The position numbers and the translations under genes were made by a program. This document shows positions 20,753-28,912 of a stretch of 64,000 nt of DNA, piece by piece. The stretch comes from Winogradskyella alexanderae (GTDB lineage: Bacteria > Bacteroidota > Bacteroidia > Flavobacteriales > Flavobacteriaceae), in assembly GCF_020166335.1 (NCBI RefSeq), contig NZ_JAIUJR010000006.1, positions 1 to 64,000 of the forward strand, in the 5' to 3' direction. The notes under the pieces were generated by a model that saw only the letters and a list, made by a program, of their open reading frames with translations, ran no database searches and was not told the DNA's origin. Position 1 is the stretch's first letter. Every line of letters starts with the position of its first letter.

Positions 20753-20769
20753 ACTAGTGATAATGATGA

Positions 20770-20964
20770 TTATAAAATTTCTTTATCTTGTAACATTTGA
20801 ACATATTCTGCTTTTTGCAGTTCTTTTCTACGCTCAACTGATGGTTTTATAAAGTACTTTCTTGTTTGCAACTGTCTTTTTGTGCCAGTTTTGTCAAACT
20901 TACGTTTATATCGCTTTAGTGCCCGCTCTATGTTTTCGCCTTCGTTTACCTGTATTTTTAACAT
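20770..20964 (-). CDS. rpsU: 30S ribosomal protein bS21
   Basis: The 64-residue basic protein has the bS21 pattern: an N-terminal strand (MLKIQVNEGENIERALKRYKRK) and an arginine/lysine-rich helix. In Flavobacterium, bS21 with bS18 and bS6 hides the 16S anti-Shine-Dalgarno, which explains why these bacteria scarcely use Shine-Dalgarno sequences. The gene has its own promoter and terminator and a strong Shine-Dalgarno, so autoregulation is likely. Confidence 0.97.
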   Translation of the reverse strand: MLKIQVNEGENIERALKRYKRKFDKTGTKRQLQTRKYFIKPSVERRKELQKAEYVQMLQDKEIL

Positions 20965-20974
20965 TGGAACTTAA

Positions 20975-20983
20975 CCTCCTCCC
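20975..20983 (-). promoter_or_regulatory. Strong Shine-Dalgarno of rpsU
   Basis: GGGAGGAGG on the minus strand contains a full AGGAGG with 10 bases to the ATG. Most other starts in the window have AT-rich, Shine-Dalgarno-free leaders. In Flavobacterium johnsoniae ribosomes lacking bS21 expose the anti-Shine-Dalgarno and translate rpsU preferentially; this site fits that feedback. Confidence 0.85.
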
Positions 20984-20999
20984 TTTTAAAATTTGGGCG

Positions 21000-21028
21000 C
21001 AAAGATAAGATGATTTTTAGATTTGCAA
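21000..21028 (-). promoter_or_regulatory. Promoter of rpsU
   Basis: TATCTTTG (21000-21007, minus strand) fits TAnnTTTG, with TTG at 21026-21028, 18 bases upstream. The start falls near 20993, leaving a leader of about 30 bases that contains the Shine-Dalgarno. Confidence 0.65.
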
Positions 21029-21034
21029 TTAAAA

Positions 21035-22468
21035 TTATTCCTTAAATAATTGTGCCTTTTTGGTTAGGTCTTTAATAAGTTTTTCGTCTTCTTCGCTTTC
21101 TAATAATACATTGTAGTTTCTCCAGAACTCTTTATTGTATGGTTTAGTAGCAAAAATATCTGCATCCCAATCTTTCTCCAACTCTAGTTTGATAATGTCA
21201 TTATCTAATACAATTTCTGAAAATAGCACCTCTTGTATAGTTGAATAGTAACGCTCATTTTTATTATAACGTTCTTTTTGACTTTCGGTCATCTTGGTAT
21301 CTGATTTAAGACCAACAGTAACCAACTTTGGCGTTTCGTAGTAAATGTAATTCGGGTACATTTTATCTTGAAACTCCATGTAATTTAGAATTAGCTTGTG
21401 GTTGGTCTGTGTATCAAACAAGCGCTTACTTCTTATTTTTTGAGCATCTGACGCTGCAATTAAGTTATATTCTATTCGTTTAATGGCGTAATTATCATAA
21501 TAAATATAAAGCCAGCCATTTGCGATATAGCCTTCGTTATAAATACCTTCGGTTTGAAGCCCAACAAAATCAAAACTCTTATCAATTTTAATTTTATAGA
21601 TTTTACGTTCATTATCTACTAGAATTGTATCTAGTTCAAATTGATGATTACTTAGAATCTCCTCTCCAAATAATGCATTGTTATCTTTTGAATTTCTCAG
21701 TAAATTCAGCTTTCCAGAAAACAAGTTTTTTAATCCATTTACTCTGGTATCGTTCCATTTTATTGCCTTAACTAATTGCTCTTTTGAAAGCTCTGACCTT
21801 TCTACATCTGTTATCTTAATGCGCTTACCAGAGTCCTTTTGATTGGTATAAGCTACATATGAAAAAATACTGTCTATATCACGTAAATCGTAACTCTTTC
21901 GAACTTCATCAACATTTAGCTTAAGATAATCTTTTGCGGATACAGTATAACCAGAATCATATAAGGTAATAGCACTTTCTATCAACCACTTAAACTCTAC
22001 CTTATTTCGTTCTTTATGGCGAAAGAATCCTTTTTGGACATAAGATGAATCGGGCAGATTTACATCTAACTTCTCAATAGCCTTAAGTACAATACCGTTT
22101 CCATCTGTTGGCCTTGGTTCTGCCAGAATTACAACCTCATCTAATGTGGCAATATCTTCTTCAAGAAAGATATCTAGAGAATTGTCAAATTCATCTACTT
22201 TTGTTTTAAAGGTTTTAAAACCAATTGATGAAATTACTATTGTATCTTGACTAAATCCTTCTGGTACGAGCAAAAGGAATCTACCATCTGAATTACTGAC
22301 CGTACCAATAGTAGTATTTTTTATGTAGATACTTGCATTTTCTAGAGGTAATAAAGTGGAAAAATCTACAACCTTATTTTTGAGCTCAATCTGAGCATTG
22401 GCAACAAAAATAAAAGCCGATGTGAAAGCAAAAAATAAGCTGAGACGTAGGTTAGAAATCATAGCCAT
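21035..22468 (-). CDS. Carboxypeptidase-regulatory-like domain protein, exported
   Basis: The 477-residue protein has a signal peptide (to about VANAQ, residue 26) and a carboxypeptidase D regulatory-like (beta-sandwich) domain at about 27-115, with GTVSNSDGRFLLLVPE and DTIVISSIGFK. The remaining 360 residues are unassigned. Such domains in Bacteroidota usually sit on envelope proteins, including receptor-associated ones. No plug or barrel is seen. The start may be 22468 or 22462. A TACATTTG -7 element at 22485-22492 implies a leader of only 10-16 bases. Confidence 0.75.
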   Translation of the reverse strand: MAMISNLRLSLFFAFTSAFIFVANAQIELKNKVVDFSTLLPLENASIYIKNTTIGTVSNSDGRFLLLVPEGFSQDTIVISSIGFKTFKTKVDEFDNSLDIFLEEDIATLDEVVILAEPRPTDGNGIVLKAIEKLDVNLPDSSYVQKGFFRHKERNKVEFKWLIESAITLYDSGYTVSAKDYLKLNVDEVRKSYDLRDIDSIFSYVAYTNQKDSGKRIKITDVERSELSKEQLVKAIKWNDTRVNGLKNLFSGKLNLLRNSKDNNALFGEEILSNHQFELDTILVDNERKIYKIKIDKSFDFVGLQTEGIYNEGYIANGWLYIYYDNYAIKRIEYNLIAASDAQKIRSKRLFDTQTNHKLILNYMEFQDKMYPNYIYYETPKLVTVGLKSDTKMTESQKERYNKNERYYSTIQEVLFSEIVLDNDIIKLELEKDWDADIFATKPYNKEFWRNYNVLLESEEDEKLIKDLTKKAQLFKE

Positions 22469-22484
22469 TTGAGATTTTAATATC

Positions 22485-22492
22485 CAAATGTA
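22485..22492 (-). promoter_or_regulatory. -7 element for the carboxypeptidase-regulatory-domain gene
   Basis: TACATTTG on the minus strand matches TAnnTTTG and lies 16 bases before the ATG at 22468. No convincing -33 element is seen. Confidence 0.4.
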
Positions 22493-22503
22493 CTAATATT
22501 TAA

Positions 22504-23670
22504 TTATGTAGCTGGTTTGTAATCTTTATTATCAATTACCATTTTGGCAATAATCTCTTTAAGGATTTCAGATGTCCCACCACCAATCGGACCGAGTCGG
22601 CTATCACGAGCAAGTCTCGCTAATGGATATTCCTCCATGTAGCCATAGCCTCCTAGAAATTGCAGGCATTGGTAAATAACTTCATCTGCCATTTTTGTAG
22701 ATTGTAATTTAGACATGGTTGCTTCTTTTACAACATACTCACCCATATCTAATCTTTTTGCCACATAGTAGTTGAATTGTTTACAAATTTCCATTTGAGT
22801 TTCACACTCTGCATAGGTGTGCCTTAATGCCTGAAATTTATCGATGGTTTTACCAAAAGCGGTGCGCTCGCTCATATATTGTTTTGCATAGTCTAAAGCA
22901 AACTCTGCTCTAGCATGTGCATTAATGCCCATGATTAAGCGCTCTAAAGCAAAATGTTGCATTATATAACCAAAACCTTGGTTTTCTTCTCCCATGAGAT
23001 GCGAAGTAGGAACTTCAACGTTATCAAATGCTATTTCTCCTGTATCCGACGCTCGCCAACCAAGTTTATCTAATTTGGTAGCAGAAATCCCTGGCATTTC
23101 TCTATCAAGAACAAAAATACTTATTCCCTTATTGCCCAATTCAGGGTTTGTTTTTGCCGCTACTACCAGATAATCGCTGTAAACACCATTAGTTATAAAG
23201 GTTTTAGACCCGTTAATTATGTAGTTATCGCCTTTTTTTACAGCGGTAGTGCGCATACCAGCAACATCACTTCCTCCAAAAGGTTCTGTGATGCATAGAC
23301 AGCCTATTTTATCTCCTGTTATACTGGCCGTAAGATACTTTTCTTTTATTGCCTCGTCGCCTTCTTTATTGATATGGGTCATTGCCAAATACACATGTGC
23401 CCAGATTGCAGCAGCAAATCCACCAGAGTTTATTTTTTGCAATTCTTCAAGAAGAATAACAGTATAAAACAAATCGAGGTCTAAACCTCCATACTGTTCT
23501 GGATAGGCCAAACCGAAGTATCCCATCTCTCCAAACTTCTTCCAAATGAATTTATCTAAACTACCCTGTTTTTCCCATTTTTCTACATGCGGAACAACTT
23601 CCTTTTGTAAAAAATCTCTTAAACTTTCTCTAAATAAATTATGCTCTTCCGTAAAATACAACCTCGACAT
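22504..23670 (-). CDS. Acyl-CoA dehydrogenase
   Basis: From ATG at 23670 (MSRLYFTEEHNLFRESLRDFL) the product has 388 residues; a frame from 23679 adds three residues. It shows the FAD-dependent family layout: N-terminal helices, the middle beta domain with LCITEPFGGSDVAGMRTTAVK, and the C-terminal bundle with FLGGYGYMEEYPLARLARDSR. The Glu in the last block is a candidate catalytic base. It oxidises acyl-CoA to enoyl-CoA in fatty-acid or amino-acid breakdown; substrate length cannot be read. No electron-transfer flavoprotein genes are adjacent. Confidence 0.92.
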   Translation of the reverse strand: MSRLYFTEEHNLFRESLRDFLQKEVVPHVEKWEKQGSLDKFIWKKFGEMGYFGLAYPEQYGGLDLDLFYTVILLEELQKINSGGFAAAIWAHVYLAMTHINKEGDEAIKEKYLTASITGDKIGCLCITEPFGGSDVAGMRTTAVKKGDNYIINGSKTFITNGVYSDYLVVAAKTNPELGNKGISIFVLDREMPGISATKLDKLGWRASDTGEIAFDNVEVPTSHLMGEENQGFGYIMQHFALERLIMGINAHARAEFALDYAKQYMSERTAFGKTIDKFQALRHTYAECETQMEICKQFNYYVAKRLDMGEYVVKEATMSKLQSTKMADEVIYQCLQFLGGYGYMEEYPLARLARDSRLGPIGGGTSEILKEIIAKMVIDNKDYKPAT

Positions 23671-23683
23671 TTTATGCAATTTT

Positions 23684-24571
23684 TTAAAGGTGCAAATATA
23701 ACTTAATTATCTCATATTTGTTTAGAGGAAAATCCTCAACTTTTGTTAATTCTTCCAAAGACTTAAAGCCATCACGGAGTGTTCTTTCCTCTATAATATT
23801 ACTCGCAATTTCATAGTCTACATACTTTATTAGGACCAAATCATCCTTAGATGCTGTATTAAGGTTATAAGTAACTATAGTCCGAGGGGTTTTTACAACA
23901 AAATCTTTTTTGATATTTTCAATTACCTCGTCTGTTAAACCATGAACTTCAGTTAATTCAATTTCTGAATGAAACCCACCCACTAATCGATTTCTATACG
24001 TAATTATTCGTTCAGAAAGTTTTTCACCTACACCATAGACCTTTTGAAGTTGACTTTTGGTTGCTTTATTTAAGTCTATTTTTTGTTCAAATGTTTTGGT
24101 TGTATTTTGATTTAAATAAGTATTTGAATACTGTTTTTTTGGTTTGTTAACCCATTCTGGAAATTTAAAATATGGTGAAATTTCAGCCAATAGGGAATCA
24201 GATACATTTGTAACTTTTTGAAATTGTGAGGCAGAATTTACCCATTGATTTTTGGATCTAAATTCATGTAGGCGATCAATTTCTTCATTGCTCATTCCCA
24301 AGGAATATCCTTTAAAATCAGTAATGTAATTTGGGTTAAAAGGATAAATAGTTGTTTTATTTTCTTCTAACTTTGCAACTTTTAGAGAGTCTATCTCAGA
24401 TCGTAGAGTGTCAATTATTGGACTATCGAATGATTCTTGCTTCTCAGTAAAATATGGAACCATGTAAATAATTTGCAGCACAAAAATAATTAGAAGCAAT
24501 AAAAAAATCCCATTTCGTTGTTGATTTGAAAACTGAAAATGGGGTTTAAAAAATTTCATTAAAAGAGTCAT
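23684..24571 (-). CDS. Helix-hairpin-helix protein with N-terminal membrane anchor (ComEA-like)
   Basis: The 295-residue product has one transmembrane segment near the N-terminus (about 22-40) and repeated helix-hairpin-helix units, for example DLNKATKSQLQKVYGVGEKLSERII at about 170-195 and a second set to the C-terminus. These bind DNA non-specifically in ComEA and related proteins. A role in DNA uptake or surface DNA binding is possible but not shown. The ATG abuts the stop of the upstream symporter gene; the more likely start is the Met at codon 5 (MKFFKPHF), giving 291 residues. Confidence 0.75.
   Translation of the reverse strand: MTLLMKFFKPHFQFSNQQRNGIFLLLLIIFVLQIIYMVPYFTEKQESFDSPIIDTLRSEIDSLKVAKLEENKTTIYPFNPNYITDFKGYSLGMSNEEIDRLHEFRSKNQWVNSASQFQKVTNVSDSLLAEISPYFKFPEWVNKPKKQYSNTYLNQNTTKTFEQKIDLNKATKSQLQKVYGVGEKLSERIITYRNRLVGGFHSEIELTEVHGLTDEVIENIKKDFVVKTPRTIVTYNLNTASKDDLVLIKYVDYEIASNIIEERTLRDGFKSLEELTKVEDFPLNKYEIIKLYLHL
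23693..23700 (-). promoter_or_regulatory. -7 element for the acyl-CoA dehydrogenase
   Basis: TATATTTG on the minus strand matches TAnnTTTG, 22 bases before the ATG at 23670. It lies inside the 3' end of the upstream helix-hairpin-helix gene. Confidence 0.4.
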
Positions 24572-26248
24572 TTACAAATGCTTAGAAAGGTCTTCATGAC
24601 CTTCCTCCAATGCTTCTTGTTTTTTAGATATAGCATCTAAATAACGTTTCATCTCATCTCTAACACGAGGGAATAAAAGTAATAGTCCTAACATATTTGG
24701 AAAGACCAGTGCAAGAATCATAGCATCAGAAAACTTAATAACAGCATCAAGAGTTGCCGCAGCTCCAATAATTACAAAAACTAGAAATAAAATCTTATAA
24801 AGTAAATCTGCCACTTGGCCTCTACCAAACAGATACTTCCACGACTGTAGGCCATAATAAGACCAAGAAATCATTGTAGAAAACGCAAACAACACTATTG
24901 CAATGGTTAAAACGTATGAGAATCCTGGTATTACAGAATCAAATGCTTCGGATGTTAAATCCACACCTCCAATTTGCTCTCCAGTAGCAGAAATTAAAAC
25001 ATTACTTCCTTCTACCGCACCATATTCAAATACGCTTTGCATATTTGCTCCATCGATATTGAAGAAGATAATTACCAATGCGGTCATGGTGCAAATAACT
25101 ACCGTATCTATAAAAGGCTCTAATAATGCTACAACACCTTCTGAGGCAGGATACTTAGTTTTTACTGCAGAGTGAGCAATAGCAGCAGAACCAGCACCAG
25201 CTTCATTGGAGAATGCCGCTCTTTGAAATCCAACTATTAAGACTCCCATAAAACCACCTAATCCAGCCATAGGTGAAAATGCACCTTTAAAAATTAAACC
25301 AAAAGCGTCATCTATATAAGATATGTTTGCGAAAATTATTATCAAGGACGCCAAAACATAAATTCCTGCCATAAAGGGTACTATCTTTTCGGTAATTTTC
25401 GCAATTCTTTTGATTCCACCGATGATTACGATTCCGACTAAGACAGCTAAAATTATGCCAATTATAAATCCATTAGAACCTCCTTCTAGACCAATTAAAG
25501 ATGATATTTGAACTGTTGCCTGATTTGATTGAAAGGCATTACCACCACCAAATGAAGCGCCAACACACAAAACGGCAAAAACTCCAGCAAGAACTTTACC
25601 AAGACCTGTCATTCCTCGCGATTTCAATCCCTTTGACAAGTAATACATTGGACCTCCATAAATGGTTCCATCATCTCCAACATCTCTATATTTAACACCC
25701 AAGGTACATTCTACAAACTTTGTTGCCATACCAAGCAGTCCACATATAATCATCCAAAAGGTAGCGCCAGGACCACCCATTGCAATAGCAACAGCAACTC
25801 CTGCAATATTCCCTAAACCAACTGTGCCCGATACTGCTGTAGCTAACGCCTGAAAATGTGAAACCTCGCCTGCAGCACTTTCGTCCCGTATGGTACGTTG
25901 TATATCATCAACATCTAAGGGCTCTTCGTTATCATATAATTTAGCAACGCCGTGCTTTTCAATATCTACATACTTTCCTCTTACCGTACTAATGGCAGTA
26001 GGAAATCTGGTTATGCTTGGAAACTTGAAATAGACAGTAAAGAATGTAGCTCCAGCAACTAATAATATTACAACGAGAGGCACACTTAAACCTGCAATAG
26101 GTACAGACGTTAAAATTAAACCTTCCCACCAAACAGCGAAGGGCATAAAGGCATCATTTACTTTTTCGTCTATACCTTTTGTTGCTTCTTGGGCAAAATT
26201 TAATAATGGTAATAGTAGCACACTAGTTGCAAGAAGATATTTCTTCAT
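24572..26248 (-). CDS. Alanine/sodium symporter (AGCS family)
   Basis: The 558-residue multi-span membrane protein has AGCS signatures, including YGGPMYYLSKGLKSRGM and the block GAGSAAIAHSAVKTKYPASEG. AGCS proteins take up alanine or glycine with Na+ or H+. A 60-70 residue hydrophilic insert carries a DDIQRTIRDESAAGEVSHFQALATAVSGTVGLGNIAGVA stretch, the start of the conserved core. The first 20 residues resemble a signal peptide or first span. It is read together with the downstream helix-hairpin-helix gene with no spacer. Confidence 0.92.
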   Translation of the reverse strand: MKKYLLATSVLLLPLLNFAQEATKGIDEKVNDAFMPFAVWWEGLILTSVPIAGLSVPLVVILLVAGATFFTVYFKFPSITRFPTAISTVRGKYVDIEKHGVAKLYDNEEPLDVDDIQRTIRDESAAGEVSHFQALATAVSGTVGLGNIAGVAVAIAMGGPGATFWMIICGLLGMATKFVECTLGVKYRDVGDDGTIYGGPMYYLSKGLKSRGMTGLGKVLAGVFAVLCVGASFGGGNAFQSNQATVQISSLIGLEGGSNGFIIGIILAVLVGIVIIGGIKRIAKITEKIVPFMAGIYVLASLIIIFANISYIDDAFGLIFKGAFSPMAGLGGFMGVLIVGFQRAAFSNEAGAGSAAIAHSAVKTKYPASEGVVALLEPFIDTVVICTMTALVIIFFNIDGANMQSVFEYGAVEGSNVLISATGEQIGGVDLTSEAFDSVIPGFSYVLTIAIVLFAFSTMISWSYYGLQSWKYLFGRGQVADLLYKILFLVFVIIGAAATLDAVIKFSDAMILALVFPNMLGLLLLFPRVRDEMKRYLDAISKKQEALEEGHEDLSKHL

Positions 26249-26344
26249 TTGTAGTAGTATTAGTTAGTTCTTGTTAAAGTAGCCGACAAGATGCTAAAAA
26301 AAAACGAGTTTATAAAGTCAAGTAAGTTAAAATGGGCTTAAAAT

Positions 26345-27373
26345 CTAGGGTATATTATATTCAGAATTTAATCTTTCAATTTGCTCAGGTCTACCCAAAA
26401 CCACTATTTTGGTGCCAGTAAATAATTTGGTATCTGCCTCCGGATTAACTATATATTCACCATCTTTATTTTTAAACCCAATTACTGTACAACCTGTTTT
26501 TTTGCGCAGGTCTAATTGCCTTATAGTCTTTACTTCTTTAGCATCGTACAACAATTCAACTTTTACTTCTTCAATATTGATATTACTTTCACCGACTATA
26601 CCAAGATTATCTATAAATTCAACCAATCCAGGAATTACTACAAGTGATGCCATATGATCTCCACCTATCTTATCTGGTAATATTACATTATTGGCTCCTG
26701 CTAATTTTAATTTATTATAAGACGCTTCTTGGGAAGCCCTACTAATAATTGTCATTTTACCATTTATTTGACGTGCAGATAACACCACAAATAAATTATC
26801 TGCATCGCTTGGTAAGGCACAAATAAGCGTACTTGCACGATCAATGCCTGCTTCTAATAAGGTTTCATCTTCATTGGCATTTCCCAAGACATACGGATAT
26901 CCTTCTTCTTGTAGACGCTCTATGATATCCTTGTTTCTTTCAATAATTACAAAAGGTTTCTTATAGATTTTTAGTTTTCTAGCGGCCTGTCTCCCATTTC
27001 GCCCAAATCCGCATATAATAATATGGTCTCTCATTGTGCTTATTTCCTTTTGCATTTTGCGTTGTTTTATATCTTCTAAATTATTTTTACTAAGAATATA
27101 TTCAGTGATGATCGAAATGGCATATCCAACAATCACAACACTCGAAAGTATTAAAAAAACAGTAAATATCTTTGCTGTTGTATTTAATGGGTTTACCTCT
27201 TCAAATCCTACTGTCGTGATGGTTATTACTGTCATATAAACAGCATCAATCCAACTGTAATCTGCGATAAATCTGAATCCTGACACACCGATAAAAAGAA
27301 CTAATAGTAACAGGAGTAGCGCAGTGTATATTTTGGACCTAAAGAGTCTTAGCAGAGGGTTACGAACTTTCAT
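26345..27373 (-). CDS. Potassium channel with RCK (TrkA-N/TrkA-C) domains
   Basis: The 342-residue protein has the two-helix pore layout: TM1 about 15-33, pore loop about 42-60 and TM2 about 67-92. A Rossmann RCK domain follows, with the nucleotide motif CGFGRNG at 121-127, and a TrkA-C domain at about 255-335. The filter reads T-V-G-F-E (54-58), whereas the family signature is TVGYG or TVGFG, so the last glycine is replaced by glutamate. It overlaps the PspC-domain gene by 4 bases (ATGA). A K+ channel gated by cytosolic ligands is likely; ion selectivity may be altered. Confidence 0.85.
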   Translation of the reverse strand: MKVRNPLLRLFRSKIYTALLLLLLVLFIGVSGFRFIADYSWIDAVYMTVITITTVGFEEVNPLNTTAKIFTVFLILSSVVIVGYAISIITEYILSKNNLEDIKQRKMQKEISTMRDHIIICGFGRNGRQAARKLKIYKKPFVIIERNKDIIERLQEEGYPYVLGNANEDETLLEAGIDRASTLICALPSDADNLFVVLSARQINGKMTIISRASQEASYNKLKLAGANNVILPDKIGGDHMASLVVIPGLVEFIDNLGIVGESNINIEEVKVELLYDAKEVKTIRQLDLRKKTGCTVIGFKNKDGEYIVNPEADTKLFTGTKIVVLGRPEQIERLNSEYNIP

Positions 27374-27597
27374 AAGTCAAATACTGAAGAACGTTTTGTA
27401 TACAGGATATCTTTTATTCGCATCCAAAATGCTAAGAACAAGTACAATGCAAAACCAAAACCCAAGGTTACAAAGGTGAGATACATAAATGTGGTCCTAA
27501 CAATCTTAGCTCTTATTCCTAATCTATCAGCAATTCTCTGGCAGACATAATAACCACGCTTTTGAAAATATAATAATAGGGCATAAAATAGATTCAT
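27370..27597 (-). CDS. PspC-domain small membrane protein
   Basis: A 75-residue protein with the PspC pattern: an N-terminal segment QKRGYYVCQRIADRLGIRAKIVRTTFMY and one strongly hydrophobic helix (about 38-60). In enterobacteria PspC belongs to the phage-shock envelope stress response; stand-alone PspC domains are common in Bacteroidota. It is translationally coupled with the potassium channel through an ATGA overlap, which suggests a shared membrane role. Confidence 0.8.
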   Translation of the reverse strand: MNLFYALLLYFQKRGYYVCQRIADRLGIRAKIVRTTFMYLTFVTLGFGFALYLFLAFWMRIKDILYTKRSSVFDL

Positions 27598-27610
27598 AGA
27601 CGCAAGGTAA

Positions 27611-28882
27611 TTAATTTTTGACGATTAAACCATTACCAATGGCACATCGTAAGCATTGATTTTTATCGCAGTAATTTTGCTTTAATTCCAATAATGCCTG
27701 AGATGTTAAAGCGTGCGTTTCAAGAGATTTTAAATCTAAAAATTTTTGGGTAATGGCATTTTTTTCAAACTTTAGTTCCTTGAGTAAATCAAGAATTTCA
27801 TCATCAGCTTTTTTACCTATAAACCTGGCATATGAAAATTTTATGGGTATGATTGTATTGATTATCAACAAATCAATGAATGACTTAGTCAATGGCTTTT
27901 GAGATATTTTAGATACTTTGGAAAAGGTATAATGAGACTTCCAAAAATCGGTTACTCCAATTCTAAAAAGTTCATAAAACTCCTTCTTTGCCTGAACTTC
28001 AATTATCCGTGAAAACAGATTAGTCTGAAGTGCATATAGATTTGCAAATTGAGAAATTCTAATCGTTGGGAAATTGTGCGGTCTTAGTCTAAAAAATTTT
28101 GGTTTTAGCACTCCACTATCACTCAAATTAAATTTCCGTTGTAAAAATAAATATTGATTTTTTAGATTTATCATATAGGGCTCTTGCCCATCATTTTCTA
28201 AAAGTCCAGATAGCCCAAAAAGTATCGCTTCCATTTGGAAAACATCATTTCTCGATTTTTGAAACACTGAATAATCAATAGAATTCGCGATACTCAAAAA
28301 CGATTCTCCATTTGTTTTAAGACCAAAATTTTTGAATAACAATTTAAACAAAACGGCCTCCCAATTATTTTTTGAATCTTTTAAAAGATTATTTATATCT
28401 TTCAATTTGCTTTCTAGCCTTTCAATATAAAGGCGCTCTAACCAATTCATTACAGTAAAATCATCAATTGATGAAAAATCATTTTGGCAATTTATCCATA
28501 ATTTAGAACGGATTAGTTTTTTATAATTGCCATAGAGTTTTACATCTACATAATTGCTCAACTCCAAAGTAGGAAGTGTTGAATTGTCCCTTCTGAATAT
28601 TTCGATATCGTGCTCCCAAACTACGTGCAATATAACGCTGTCATATGCTCGGTCTTTTTCGTGGTTATGCGCATACCAGTCAGAAGATTTAATGTGTATC
28701 TCAACATTACCAGCCCATAGTTGATTATCTATTTGTATCAGTGCATTGAAAAAATCCGGACCTGAATTAAGATTGTGCTGTCCAAAATTTTTGATAAGGA
28801 TAGCCTCACCATTTACAGCTTTTAATTGGGTTGTTTTTAAAGCCTTGTGTTTCCAAACATAATGAAGAAATTCTTCTTGCAT
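27611..28882 (-). CDS. DUF2851 family protein
   Basis: The 423-residue protein begins MQEEFLHYVWKHKALKTTQL and contains the family blocks NSGPDFFNALIQIDNQLWAGNVEIH and DWYAHNHEKDRAYDSVILHVVWEHD. It ends in a short cysteine motif (CDKNQCLRCAIG). Proteins of this family are cytosolic and uncharacterised. The residues D, N, E and H in the first blocks recall a nuclease-type metal site, but that is speculation. It is followed by the PspC/channel pair 13 bases downstream. Confidence 0.8.
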   Translation of the reverse strand: MQEEFLHYVWKHKALKTTQLKAVNGEAILIKNFGQHNLNSGPDFFNALIQIDNQLWAGNVEIHIKSSDWYAHNHEKDRAYDSVILHVVWEHDIEIFRRDNSTLPTLELSNYVDVKLYGNYKKLIRSKLWINCQNDFSSIDDFTVMNWLERLYIERLESKLKDINNLLKDSKNNWEAVLFKLLFKNFGLKTNGESFLSIANSIDYSVFQKSRNDVFQMEAILFGLSGLLENDGQEPYMINLKNQYLFLQRKFNLSDSGVLKPKFFRLRPHNFPTIRISQFANLYALQTNLFSRIIEVQAKKEFYELFRIGVTDFWKSHYTFSKVSKISQKPLTKSFIDLLIINTIIPIKFSYARFIGKKADDEILDLLKELKFEKNAITQKFLDLKSLETHALTSQALLELKQNYCDKNQCLRCAIGNGLIVKN

Positions 28883-28912
28883 ATGCCAAAATAGTAAAAG
28901 AAAATTCTTTAA

